Source: Ruicaihuangia caeni (GTDB lineage Bacteria; Actinomycetota; Actinomycetes; Actinomycetales; Microbacteriaceae). Taken from it: DNA of 64,000 bases. Below the pieces are notes generated by a model. That model made no database searches. It was not told where the DNA came from and saw nothing but the letters and a program-made list of their open reading frames with translations. The translations under genes and the position numbers were made by a program. Positions 33,252 through 41,836 of the stretch are shown in pieces. The DNA lies in NCBI RefSeq assembly GCF_029952955.1, contig NZ_JASATX010000004.1, positions 1 through 64,000 on the forward strand, given 5' to 3'. The first letter of the stretch is position 1; each line of letters opens with the position of its first letter.

Positions 33252-33686
33252 TCAATCGCCCGGTCCGAGTTCCTGAAAGATCGTGAGCTGGACCCCGGCG
33301 GGTGCGTCGAGACGTGAGTTGAGTGAACGCCACGGCGTCTCACGGGGCGCAGCGACCAAGTCGGCGCCGGCCTCCACGAGCTGCGCTGTGACGGTCGCCG
33401 AGTCGTCGACCTCAAGGGCGACACGGAGATGAGCGCTCGGGCGACCTTCGGCTTCCACCTCGTCGATCATGCGCACCTGCGCCGAGTTCGAAAGCTCGAG
33501 GGTCGCGCGCCCGGCGTCGAGGATGACCACTCTCGCGCCGCCGGCGCCCTCGTACGCTTCCTGCTCCGGCATCCCGAGAGCGTCGCGGTAGAACGCCAGC
33601 GCCTGCTCGAAGTCCTCCGCGTGCACGACAAGTCGAAGTTGGCGCACGCGCCCTTGCGGTGAATCCCTGTTCACGTCGTCGTTCAT
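33252..33686 (-). CDS. VOC/glyoxalase superfamily protein
   Basis: A 144-aa protein with paired beta-alpha-beta-beta-beta modules (RLVVHAEDFEQALAFYRDAL, then VVILDAGRATLELSN and LRVALEVDDS). Such proteins are often dioxygenases, isomerases or resistance proteins; the reaction here is unknown. Upstream, TAGCGT ends 6 nt before the ATG without a ribosome binding site, so it may be leaderless. It is convergent with the MDR gene, with 29 bp between them and no obvious terminator. Confidence 0.85.
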   Translation of the reverse strand: MNDDVNRDSPQGRVRQLRLVVHAEDFEQALAFYRDALGMPEQEAYEGAGGARVVILDAGRATLELSNSAQVRMIDEVEAEGRPSAHLRVALEVDDSATVTAQLVEAGADLVAAPRETPWRSLNSRLDAPAGVQLTIFQELGPGD

Positions 33687-33919
33687 ACCGTCACGCTAGC
33701 GACGGTGATGTCGCGGCCGCCACCGCTCGTCAACACCGTTCGACTGACTTCCGGGCCGCACTCCGCGAGTTGGCTGGGAAAGCCCCCGCACCCCTGTGCA
33801 GCCGAGTCGCCGAGAGCATGCTCGTGAGCAGCCGCATCGGCATTGAAGGCGGGAAGTGCCCGCCCCCAAGACGGCTCCACCCGAAAAGCCGCACTGGGAG
33901 AATCCGAGAGGAACCAGAA

Positions 33920-34510
33920 ATGATCAACAGAGAGAACCTCGGAAGCTTGATCGGCGCCGACGTCGTCGACCCCACCGGGTCGAAGGTCGGCTCGGTCGGG
34001 CAGGTCTACGTCGACGATCATGACGGCCGCCCCAGTTGGGTGAGCGTGCGAACCGGGCTCTTCGGGATGAAGGAGTCGCTCGTGCCGCTCGACCGCGCCG
34101 ACTGGGACGGTGACGACCTTCGAGTCGCCTACGAGAAAGACCGCGTCAAGGACGCGCCCCGCGTCGACGCGGATGCCCATCTCGAACCGTCCGACGAGGA
34201 CGAGCTGTACCGCTACTACGGGATGGAGGGCACTGGAGAGGTCGGCGCGGTGCATGATCGCAACACATCTTCCTCTGACGCGGCCATGGCCAGAGACGAC
34301 TCGATGTCTCGAACTGCCGAGCAGCCGGATGCCGGCAGTGGGTCGATGCGCTCTGGCCGCGTCCGGCTGCGCCGATACGTCGTGACTGAGGAGCAGTCGG
34401 TGAGCGTTCCGGTGCAACGGGAGGAAGTGCGAGTCGAGCGCGACCCGGTGGTCGACGACAACGTCGATGCAGACCCTGACATCGCCGGCGGGAACGACCG
34501 CTCCATGTAG
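33920..34510 (+). CDS. PRC-barrel domain protein with C-terminal DUF2382-like segment
   Basis: A 196-aa soluble protein. Residues 5-75 form a PRC-barrel (LIGADVVDPTGSKVGSVGQV, then SWVSVRTGLFGMKESLVP). A polar linker follows. Residues about 150-180 match the DUF2382/YsnF style (RVRLRRYVVTEEQSVSVPVQ). Such proteins are stress-associated in many actinobacteria, with unknown biochemical role. GAGAGGA lies 7 nt upstream of the ATG. Monocistronic. Confidence 0.87.
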   Translation: MINRENLGSLIGADVVDPTGSKVGSVGQVYVDDHDGRPSWVSVRTGLFGMKESLVPLDRADWDGDDLRVAYEKDRVKDAPRVDADAHLEPSDEDELYRYYGMEGTGEVGAVHDRNTSSSDAAMARDDSMSRTAEQPDAGSGSMRSGRVRLRRYVVTEEQSVSVPVQREEVRVERDPVVDDNVDADPDIAGGNDRSM

Positions 34511-34579
34511 AGCCGCACTCACGAGCGGCGCAGACGGCGCGTCGCGCGCCATGTGCGCCAGCGCGCGCTCTGCGCTGCG

Positions 34580-34990
34580 TCACGCCGGCGCGGCGTCGTC
34601 GACCTTCGCCGGACCGCTTCCGGCGCCCATCACGAGAAGCGCCCCGACGGCGGAGAGCACTGCGAATGGCGCATCCGGCAGCCAAGTGCCGAGCGTCGCC
34701 ACGTGGGAGACGAAGAACAGTGGCATCGCCCACATCGAGAGCTGCACCAGGCGCGAGGTGACCGCTCCCCATACCGCCGCGATGCCCAGTATCGCGGCGA
34801 GCAACCCGAACGAGGCGATCAGAACCAGCGCGGGCGCTTCGAACGGGTCGTCAGCGAAGACCGTGCTCACCGCGATGAGTGCCGACATTGTGAAGAACAG
34901 CGTGAGCAGCACTTGGCCCGTGCGCACGCGTGCTCCCAGCGGCGAGCGCGTGAGCGGGGTCATCGACGGTGTCGAGGTCAATGCGGACAT
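34580..34990 (-). CDS. Small membrane protein, four helices
   Basis: A 136-aa protein with hydrophobic helices at about residues 28-47, 52-75, 80-98 and 102-122, and a short Ala/Pro/Asp tail. No family is recognised. The start is set by the strong ribosome binding site AGAGGAGGT five bases upstream of the ATG. It is divergent from the membrane-bound LuxR regulator at 35158, which may control it. Confidence 0.75.
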   Translation of the reverse strand: MSALTSTPSMTPLTRSPLGARVRTGQVLLTLFFTMSALIAVSTVFADDPFEAPALVLIASFGLLAAILGIAAVWGAVTSRLVQLSMWAMPLFFVSHVATLGTWLPDAPFAVLSAVGALLVMGAGSGPAKVDDAAPA

Positions 34991-35145
34991 GGGATACCTC
35001 CTCTGTGAGCGGCTCGTTGTGCCGCCCGGGTTGCGACTCAAGCTAGGAGCGGACCGCTGCCAGACGTGATGAGGCTGCCCGCAGCAGATGGTGGGGTTGA
35101 CCGCAAATTCCTAGCCGATGCTTCTCGCTGCGAGTTCAGGGTCGT

Positions 35146-35151
35146 GATACT
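35146..35151 (+). promoter_or_regulatory. -10 hexamer of a probably leaderless luxR promoter
   Basis: GATACT ends 6 nt upstream of the ATG at 35158; no ribosome binding site is present. The -35 is weak. Confidence 0.45.
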
Positions 35152-35157
35152 GAACGC

Positions 35158-36150
35158 ATGACGTCTCACCTCGACCTGGTCAGCATCGTCATCGGCGTCG
35201 GCGGGCTCTCGATGATCCCGTGGGCGGCACCGGCGGCGCTCGGCGCCGAGACCGCGCTCGTGGTGCCCGCGCTCTTCGTCGTGGCGGGGATGCTGGGCCC
35301 CGTGTGGGGAGCCCTCCGCTTCACGTGCCGGTCTCTCGTCGCAGCCGGCGCTCTGCACTTGAGCGCCTTCGCCGCGTCCGCGCTCGCACAGCAAGCAGAG
35401 CACTCCGCCCCCGTCTGGCATGTGGCCTCGCAGGTGCTGTTCGTCGCAGGATTCGCGGTGTTCGTCGTGCTCGCCGCGGGATACCCGTCCGGCCCTTCGC
35501 CGAGGTGGGCGTTCGTCGTCATGGCGGTGGCGGCGGCAGTGCCGCTCATCACTGGGTTCGCAGGGGCGACGCCTCCGGTGCTCGCAGGCTCGGACGCGCC
35601 TGAGGCGATTGGACCGATCGCCGCGGCGTTGCCCGAAGGCCTGGTTCATCTGAGCGTGCTCGGCTTCGCGCTCCCACCCCTCGCGGTCTCCGTTGGCATC
35701 ACGCGAGCCACGCGCGGGGGACGGGAACTGCGTGCCCGCCTCTCATTGCCGCTCGTGGCGTTGGTGCTCATGGCCGCGATCATGGTCGCAGGCGCGCTCG
35801 TTCCGCCGCAGTTCTCGGCGCTCTCGACCGCTCTGTTCCTCGTGGCCGCGCCGCTCGTGCCGGTCGGGCTGATTCTCGGCGGTCGTCGCACTCCCGGCGA
35901 GCCACGCGGGCTCGCTGCCGAGGCATCCCCCACGCTGATCGCCGAGCTGACCCCTCGTGAGCGCGACGTGCTCGCGCTCATGGCCGACGGGCAGAGCAAC
36001 CGGGCGATCGCGAAGTCGCTGCACATCTCCGTCTCGGCCGTCGAGAAGCACAGCACGGCGATCTTCAGCAAGCTGGGACTCGACCCGGAGCCCGCCACGC
36101 ACCGCCGGGTAGCCGCGGTCGTGGCCTATCTGCGCGCTGCTGAGCGCTGA
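35158..36150 (+). CDS. Membrane-anchored LuxR-family regulator
   Basis: A 330-aa protein with seven or eight hydrophobic helices in residues 1-245 and a cytoplasmic LuxR-type helix-turn-helix at about 260-325 (LTPRERDVLALMADGQSNRA, then IAKSLHISVSAVEKHSTAIF). There is no receiver or kinase domain, so the membrane part probably senses the signal directly. Orthologue-like proteins in actinobacteria are uncharacterised. It is divergent from the small membrane protein at 34580, the most likely target. Confidence 0.87.
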   Translation: MTSHLDLVSIVIGVGGLSMIPWAAPAALGAETALVVPALFVVAGMLGPVWGALRFTCRSLVAAGALHLSAFAASALAQQAEHSAPVWHVASQVLFVAGFAVFVVLAAGYPSGPSPRWAFVVMAVAAAVPLITGFAGATPPVLAGSDAPEAIGPIAAALPEGLVHLSVLGFALPPLAVSVGITRATRGGRELRARLSLPLVALVLMAAIMVAGALVPPQFSALSTALFLVAAPLVPVGLILGGRRTPGEPRGLAAEASPTLIAELTPRERDVLALMADGQSNRAIAKSLHISVSAVEKHSTAIFSKLGLDPEPATHRRVAAVVAYLRAAER

Positions 36151-36160
36151 GCGCCGAGCG

Positions 36161-37081
36161 TCAGAGCTTCGCCATGACCTCTTCGGCGATGAGGTCCAGT
36201 TGGTCGAGGTCGCGGATGTCGAGGCACTGCAGGTAGACGCGCGAGATCCCGAGCTCGGCCACCTGGGCGATGCCGTCGAGCATCTCCTGCGGCGAGCCCG
36301 CGAGCCCGTGACGCCGGAGCTCGGCAGGCTCACGCCCGATCGCGGCCGCCCTGCGCTCGAACTCGGCTTCGTCCGAGCCGACACAGGCGACGAGAGCGAC
36401 TGAGTAGACGAGTTCCTCGGGGTCGCGGCCTGCTTCCTCGCACGCCGCCCGCACCCGGTCGAGCTGCGGTGCGATCGCCGGCTTCTCAGGGAACGATTGG
36501 TTGTACTCGGTCGCGAAGCGGGCCGCGAGGCGCGGCGTGCGCTCCTTGCCGCCGCCGCCGATGATGAGCGGCATCCGCGACTGCACGGGCTTGGGCAGCG
36601 CCGGCGAGTCGGTCAGCCGGTAGTGGTGCCCCTCGAAGTCGAAGCGCTCGCCCACCGGTGTCTGCCACAGGCCGGTGATCACCTCGAGCTGCTCCTCCAG
36701 CATCCCGAACCGCTTCTTGGGGAAGGGCACGCCGTAGGCCTCGTGCTCGGCCGCGAACCAGCCCGTGCCGAGGCCGAATTCCACCCGGCCATTCGACATC
36801 GCATCGACCTGCGCCACTTGGATGGCGAGGAGACCTGGATGCCGGAACGTCGCCGAGCTGACCAGGGTACCGAGGCGGATCTTCGACGTCTCGCGTGCGA
36901 GACCGGCGAGGGTCACCCACGAGTCGGTCGGACCGGGCATGGGATCGCCTTCACCCATGCGCAGGTAGTGATCTGAGCGGAAGAACGCATCGAAGCCGAG
37001 CTGTTCCGCGCGCCTCGCCATCGCCGCCTGCTCGTCGTATGAGGCGCCCTGCTGAGGTTCGGTGAAGATCCTGAGGTCCAT
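36161..37081 (-). CDS. LLM-class F420-dependent oxidoreductase
   Basis: A 306-aa luciferase-like monooxygenase-fold protein with MDLRIFTEPQQG, FFRSDHYLRMGEGDP, GRVEFGLGTGWFAAEHEAYG and PLIIGGGGKERTPRLAA. The pattern is that of the F420-dependent TIGR03560-like actinobacterial group rather than the FMN type. Substrate unknown. The start at 37081 gives a standard length; a long open extension upstream is non-coding in character. It is convergent with the LuxR gene (10-bp gap) and divergent from the nucleoside hydrolase operon. Confidence 0.88.
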   Translation of the reverse strand: MDLRIFTEPQQGASYDEQAAMARRAEQLGFDAFFRSDHYLRMGEGDPMPGPTDSWVTLAGLARETSKIRLGTLVSSATFRHPGLLAIQVAQVDAMSNGRVEFGLGTGWFAAEHEAYGVPFPKKRFGMLEEQLEVITGLWQTPVGERFDFEGHHYRLTDSPALPKPVQSRMPLIIGGGGKERTPRLAARFATEYNQSFPEKPAIAPQLDRVRAACEEAGRDPEELVYSVALVACVGSDEAEFERRAAAIGREPAELRRHGLAGSPQEMLDGIAQVAELGISRVYLQCLDIRDLDQLDLIAEEVMAKL

Positions 37082-37159
37082 GACCACCACTCTGACAGGC
37101 GCTCCGGAGCAGAGGGAGGAGCGAGACGCGACACGCCGCGACACGAGCACGCAGCGTGA

Positions 37160-37387
37160 TGGACACGGGCGTCGCTGCTCAGTACAGTGATGCCACATCA
37201 GAGCTGCGACGCCGCGCTCTGGCCGTGCAAGGGAGCGCCGTTGTCTGGATAGGTCGAAGCCGCCATCGTGCGTCGCCGCCGTCGGCGAACCGATGCGAGG
37301 TGGCCGAGACCGAGCCCGACCCAGTTGGCCTTGTCGCCGCGAACCGCTACGGGGTCGCGCGACATGTCGAACAGACACGGAGACCCG
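37160..37387 (+). promoter_or_regulatory. Promoter and long leader of the nucleoside hydrolase-ECF operon
   Basis: TGGACA (37160-37165), a 17-bp spacer and TACAGT (37183-37188) make a good promoter. Initiation near 37195 would leave a leader of about 190 nt before the GTG at 37388. The leader is GC-rich with many possible stems. No TPP, purine, cobalamin or SAM riboswitch signature was recognised. The 306-bp gap holds no gene. Confidence 0.6.
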
Positions 37388-38470
37388 GTGAACCACAAGC
37401 AGACCGTTCCACTGATCGCAGACGTCGATACCGGCATCGACGACTCGCTCGCGCTGTTGTACCTCATGGCCAGCCCCGAGGCCGAGTTGCTCGCCATCAC
37501 CTGCACAGCGGGCAATGTGCCGGCGCGACAGGTCGCGATCAACAACCTCGCCTGGCTCGAGCTCTGCGGTCACGCCGATGTCGAGGTGGCTCTGGGCGCT
37601 GAGGTGCCCATCATCCAGCCGCTCATGACCACCGAGGAGACGCACGGACCGCAGGGCATCGGCCACGCGGTGCTGCCCGCGCCCTCCCGTTCCGTCTCAC
37701 CGAGGCACGCGGCTGAGGTATGGATCGACCTCGTACGAGAGCGCCCAGGTGAGATCACCGGCCTCGTCACCGGGCCACTCACGAACCTGGCGCTCGCGGT
37801 CAAGCTCGAACCCGAGCTCCCGAAGCTCCTCAAGCGGCTCGTGATCATGGGCGGAGCGTTCAACTACGCCGGCAACACCACCCCGACCACCGAGTGGAAC
37901 ATCGCCGTCGACCCCGACTCGGCGAAGATCGTGTTCGACGCGTTCTCGGTGGTGCCCACCGACCGGCGCCCCATCGTATGCGCGCTCGATGTCACCGAGC
38001 GCATCGAGATGTTCCCCGCGCATCTCGCCGAGCTCGCGCGCGCCGCTGGCAGCGAACCAGTCGAGCAGCTCAGCGCAGACGACGTCCCCGGTACTCGCTC
38101 CACGGCCTCGAACCCCGTCATCCGTCACCTCTCGGATGCTGTGCGCTTCTACTTCGAGTTCCACAACACGCACGATCAGGGCTACCTCGCCCACATGCAC
38201 GACCCCTTCGCTGCCGCGGTCGCTCTCGACCCGACGATCGCCACCACTCGCGCCGCGACCGTCGATGTCGAACTGGCGGGCACGCTCACTCGCGGGCAGA
38301 CGGTCGCCGACTGGCGGGGCATGTGGGGTCGCGCGGCGAACGCCGACATCGTTGTCGACACCGACCCTGCCGAGTTCTTCCGCCGCACGATCGAGCGGGT
38401 CGGCTCGCTCGCGAGAGCTGCCGGGGGAGCCAGCGACGCCCAGATCGCCCAGACCGCAACACCCCGATAG
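37388..38470 (+). CDS. Nucleoside hydrolase (IUNH family)
   Basis: A 360-aa enzyme that would cleave the N-glycosidic bond of a ribonucleoside to base and ribose. The calcium/ribose site DVDTGIDD (12-19) and VTGPLTNLALAVK are clear, as are the later MGGAFNYAGNTTPTTEWNIA and HDPFAAAVALDP. The start is taken at GTG with CGGAG six bases upstream; an ATG 24 nt earlier has no ribosome binding site. It heads an operon with an ECF importer, so the importer probably brings in a nucleoside or a related N-glycoside. Cytoplasmic, with no signal peptide. Confidence 0.9.
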   Translation: MNHKQTVPLIADVDTGIDDSLALLYLMASPEAELLAITCTAGNVPARQVAINNLAWLELCGHADVEVALGAEVPIIQPLMTTEETHGPQGIGHAVLPAPSRSVSPRHAAEVWIDLVRERPGEITGLVTGPLTNLALAVKLEPELPKLLKRLVIMGGAFNYAGNTTPTTEWNIAVDPDSAKIVFDAFSVVPTDRRPIVCALDVTERIEMFPAHLAELARAAGSEPVEQLSADDVPGTRSTASNPVIRHLSDAVRFYFEFHNTHDQGYLAHMHDPFAAAVALDPTIATTRAATVDVELAGTLTRGQTVADWRGMWGRAANADIVVDTDPAEFFRRTIERVGSLARAAGGASDAQIAQTATPR

Positions 38471-38493
38471 CAGGCCGGATGCAAGGAGGCATC

Positions 38494-39321
38494 ATGTCAA
38501 CGTCCATCGCGCAATCCAGTTCACGCCGCGTGCGCAATACCGTCCTCGTGGCGGTCGGCGCGGTGATCATCGTCGCGACCTACCTGTACCTCGTGATCGG
38601 CCAGCCGGCTGAGGTGGCCGAGAGCAGCACCAGCCGGGCCTCGCTCATCGCGATGGGCGGCTACCTCATCGGCGCCCTGCTGCTCGCCATCGGGTCGATC
38701 CATCGGCTGCCGACGGCGACGATCGCCATGGTGCCGGTCGCGATCGCGCTCAACATCGTGGTCGGTCAGATCGTCGCCGTGATCGGGCTTCCCCTCTATC
38801 TCGACTCGATCGGCACGGTGCTCGTCTCGGCGCTCGCCGGGCCAGCCGCCGGAGTGGTCACCGGCATCCTGACGAACGTGATCTGGGGACTGACGCTCAG
38901 CCCGATCGCCCTTCCATTCGCGGTCGTTCAGGTGGTCATCGGTGTGCTCGCCGGCTACGCGGCGCGGTGGGGCATGTTCCGCCGCTTCTATCTCGCGCCT
39001 ATCGCGGGAGCCGTCACCGGCATCGTCGCCGCGATCATCTCGGCGCCCATCTCGGCGTTCGTCTTCGGCGGCGCGACCGGCGGTGGCACCGGGGCGATCG
39101 TAGGGGCGTTCCAGGCGATGGGCCAGACCCTGCTTGGAGCCACGACATTGCAGGGGCTGCTCTCAGACCCGCTCGACAAGGCGATCACCTTCACCGTGGT
39201 GGTGCTGATCCTCGCCGCGATGCCCGGCCGCTTCCGCCAGCGATTCCCATTCGTCCGTGAATACCGCGTCTTCGGCAAGACATCGCCGAAGCCCACGGGC
39301 GAGGTCGCTGTCGAGCGCTGA
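38494..39321 (+). CDS. ECF transporter S component (substrate-binding membrane subunit)
   Basis: A 275-aa membrane protein with about seven helices and the S-component hallmark LYLDSIGTVLVSALAGPAAG, then VVTGILTNVIWG and a second YLAPIAGAVTGIVAA repeat-like segment. It binds the small-molecule substrate of the importer. AAGGAGG six bases upstream of the ATG fixes the start. It lies between a nucleoside hydrolase and EcfT. The substrate is therefore inferred to be a nucleoside or base-containing compound, not proven. Confidence 0.85.
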   Translation: MSTSIAQSSSRRVRNTVLVAVGAVIIVATYLYLVIGQPAEVAESSTSRASLIAMGGYLIGALLLAIGSIHRLPTATIAMVPVAIALNIVVGQIVAVIGLPLYLDSIGTVLVSALAGPAAGVVTGILTNVIWGLTLSPIALPFAVVQVVIGVLAGYAARWGMFRRFYLAPIAGAVTGIVAAIISAPISAFVFGGATGGGTGAIVGAFQAMGQTLLGATTLQGLLSDPLDKAITFTVVVLILAAMPGRFRQRFPFVREYRVFGKTSPKPTGEVAVER

Positions 39322-39327
39322 TCGAAC

Positions 39328-40107
39328 ATGACGTCGACCTTGTACCTCGACCGGCGCTCGCCGGTGCATCGCCTCAACCCCGTCACCAAGCTCGTGGCGA
39401 TGCTCACGATCGTCGTGATCGTGTTCGCGGTGCCGCTGTGGTGGGTGGCCGGGCTCATCGTGGTCGGCGTCGTCGTGCCTGCCGCCGTGGTCGCGCACTG
39501 CGGCGGCAGGCTGCTCAGCCTGAGTCTCAAGCTGCTCCTGCCGATCATCGTGGTGCTGGTGCTCGTGCAGGGGCTGACCTTTCCCGGCGGCAAGACGGTG
39601 CTCGCCGAGTGGGGAGTGCTCGCGCTCACGACCGAGGGTCTGCTCTTCGCCCTCGGAATCGGGTCGCGCATCGTGTGCCTCGTGCTGACGTCCGTGCTGT
39701 TCGTGCTCACGACGCACCCGGGCGATCTGATGGGCGCGTTGACCGAGCGGGGAATGTCGCCGAAGTTCAGCTACATCATCAGTTCGACGCTGCAACTGAT
39801 CCCCGCGTTCCGCGACCGCGCCGACGGCATCCTCCTCGCGCAGCAGGCGCGCGGACTCGCGGTCAAGGGCAGCCCGCTCGCGCGGGTCAAAGTGATGATG
39901 CCCCTGCTCGGCCCGCTCGTGCTGGGCATGTTCACCGACGTCGAGGAGCGGTCGACGGCCATGGAGGCCCGCGGATTCGGGTCGGCTGCGCGGCGAACGG
40001 CGCTGATACCGGTGCCCGACTCCACCGCGCAACGCGTCTCGCGCTGGCTCATGCTCGTGCTCGCCGTCGCCGCGATCGTCGTCCCCATCGTGTTCGGAGT
40101 GCTGTGA
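39328..40107 (+). CDS. ecfT: ECF transporter T component
   Basis: A 259-aa transmembrane coupling protein with N-terminal helices and the two coupling-helix motifs LAQQARGLAVKG and TAMEARGFGSAAR that dock onto the ATPases. YLDRRSPVHRLNPVTKL at the start is typical. The stop overlaps the next gene as GTGA. Confidence 0.9.
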   Translation: MTSTLYLDRRSPVHRLNPVTKLVAMLTIVVIVFAVPLWWVAGLIVVGVVVPAAVVAHCGGRLLSLSLKLLLPIIVVLVLVQGLTFPGGKTVLAEWGVLALTTEGLLFALGIGSRIVCLVLTSVLFVLTTHPGDLMGALTERGMSPKFSYIISSTLQLIPAFRDRADGILLAQQARGLAVKGSPLARVKVMMPLLGPLVLGMFTDVEERSTAMEARGFGSAARRTALIPVPDSTAQRVSRWLMLVLAVAAIVVPIVFGVL

Positions 40108-40955
40108 TCTCACTGACCGACGTCTCGTACGCCTATCCGGATGCCGAGGCTCTCACCCTCGAGCACGTCGACCTCGAGGTCGAACGCGGCTCCATCGCCG
40201 GCATCGTCGGCGCTTCCGGTGCTGGAAAGACCACGCTGGCCAAGATCATCGCCGGGTTCATCCCGCACGCCGACGGCGGTGAACTCAGCGGCACCGTGCG
40301 AGTCGATGGTCGCGACCTGTCGACGGGGTCGCTGGTCGACGCCGTCTCGGTCGTGGGTCTGGTGATCCAGAACCCGTTCAATCAGATCTCCGGTGCCAAG
40401 TACACCGTGCGCGAGGAGATCGCCTTCGGGCTGGAGAACTTCGGAACACCCCGCGACGAGATGCAGCGCCGTGTCGACGAGGTGGCCGCCCTGCTTCGCA
40501 TCGAGCATCTGCTCGACCGTTCGCCGTACGCGCTCTCTGGCGGCCAGCAGCAACTCGTGGCGATCGCATCGATGATCGTGCTGCGCACTCCGGTGATCGT
40601 GATGGACGAACCCACCGCGCAACTCGACCCCGCGGGCACCCGAATGGTGTTCGACGTGCTCTCGGCGCTGCGGGAGACCGGGATCACGATCGTCATCTTC
40701 GAGCACAAGCTCGAACTGCTGCAGCAGCATGCTGACCGGCTGCACGTCGTCGCTGACCGGTCGATCGTGCTCTCGGGAGCGCCCGATGACGTGCTCGCCG
40801 ACGACCGGCTGGCGCAGTGGGCCGTCGGCACGACGAGGTACGTGACCGCCGGGCGCTTGGCGCGCGAACGCGGCCTGCTGCCCCCCGAAGTGCCCCTGCC
40901 GGTGTCGTTCGAGCAGGCCGAGCGAGTCTTCGACCGGGAGAGGAGCGTGCGATGA
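40104..40955 (+). CDS. ECF transporter ATPase (first EcfA-type subunit)
   Basis: A 283-aa ATPase with Walker A GASGAGKTT, Q-loop IQNPFNQISGAKYTV, signature LSGGQQQLVAIASMI, Walker B VIVMDEPTAQLD and H-loop EHKLE. The C-terminus has the extra EcfA domain. The GTG start overlaps ecfT (GTGA), and the stop overlaps the second ATPase gene (ATGA). Confidence 0.92.
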   Translation: MISLTDVSYAYPDAEALTLEHVDLEVERGSIAGIVGASGAGKTTLAKIIAGFIPHADGGELSGTVRVDGRDLSTGSLVDAVSVVGLVIQNPFNQISGAKYTVREEIAFGLENFGTPRDEMQRRVDEVAALLRIEHLLDRSPYALSGGQQQLVAIASMIVLRTPVIVMDEPTAQLDPAGTRMVFDVLSALRETGITIVIFEHKLELLQQHADRLHVVADRSIVLSGAPDDVLADDRLAQWAVGTTRYVTAGRLARERGLLPPEVPLPVSFEQAERVFDRERSVR

Positions 40956-41836
40956 GCCGGGCGGATGCCGAGGGTGTGGCTCCCGTCGCGAACACCGCGG
41001 GGGCTGATCCGGTCATCGTGGGCATGGAGGTGCTCATCGAGGATGTGCGCTTCAGCTATCCCAGCGGCGTCGAAGCCGTGAAGGGTGTGAGCCTCAGCAT
41101 CCGGCCGGGAGAGCGCGTGGCGATCGTCGGCCAGAACGGTGCGGGCAAGACGACCCTCGTGCGTCAGTTGAACGGCATCTTCCGCCCCACGTCGGGCAGG
41201 GTGCAGGTGGGCGATTGGATCACGTCGGAGCACACCATCGCCGAGCTCGCGACGCGCGTCGGCTACGTGTTCCAGAACCCGGACGAACAGCTCTTCGCGC
41301 GCACGGTGCGCGCCGACGTCGAATTCGGGCCGCGCAATCTGGGGCTCGACAGTGCACAGGTCGCCAGGCGCGCCGAGACGGCGATCGAAGCCGTCGGTCT
41401 GAGCGGCGTGGCCGACCTGCATCCTCACCACCTCTCGCTCAGTGAGCGCAAACGAGTGGCGCTCGCCGGTGTGGTCGCGATGGGCACTCCCGTCGTGGTG
41501 CTCGATGAGCCGACCACGGGGCAGGATGCCGCCGGTGTCGACATGATCGCTCAGGTCGTCGCCGCCCTGACGGATGCCGGCCGCACCGTCATCGCGATCA
41601 CACACGACATGGAGTTCTGCGCCGAGCACTTCGATCGGGTCATCGTGATGGCCGGCGGTCAGGTGCTCGTCGACGGTCATCCCCGAGACGTGTTCGTGCG
41701 GGATGCCGAGCTGGACGCGGCGGCCGTCGAACCGCCGCAGCTCACCCGGCTCGCGCGCGCTCTCGGCTGGGATGATCAGCCGTTGTCGGCGGAGGAGTTC
41801 GTCGGGGCGTTCGCGCGCCGCGGTGCGCACTCGTGA
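40952..41836 (+). CDS. ECF transporter ATPase (second EcfA-type subunit), altered signature
   Basis: A 294-aa ATPase with a 25-residue extension, Walker A GQNGAGKTT, Q-loop FQNPDEQLFA, Walker B VVVLDEPTTGQD and H-loop THDMEFCAEH. The signature is LSLSERKRVALAG instead of LSGGQ, so the two subunits probably form an asymmetric pair in which one composite site is altered. It is coupled to both neighbours by 4-base overlaps. Confidence 0.92.
   Translation: MSRADAEGVAPVANTAGADPVIVGMEVLIEDVRFSYPSGVEAVKGVSLSIRPGERVAIVGQNGAGKTTLVRQLNGIFRPTSGRVQVGDWITSEHTIAELATRVGYVFQNPDEQLFARTVRADVEFGPRNLGLDSAQVARRAETAIEAVGLSGVADLHPHHLSLSERKRVALAGVVAMGTPVVVLDEPTTGQDAAGVDMIAQVVAALTDAGRTVIAITHDMEFCAEHFDRVIVMAGGQVLVDGHPRDVFVRDAELDAAAVEPPQLTRLARALGWDDQPLSAEEFVGAFARRGAHS

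Noticed and set aside
37195-37387. A known riboswitch (TPP, purine, cobalamin, SAM) in the nucleoside hydrolase-ECF leader
   Set aside because: None of the conserved sequence boxes of these classes could be found by eye; only a possible unknown structure remains.
37268-37387. N-terminal extension of the nucleoside hydrolase from an Arg-rich upstream frame
   Set aside because: The leader frame is Arg-rich and unlike the family, and a proper ribosome binding site precedes the GTG at 37388.
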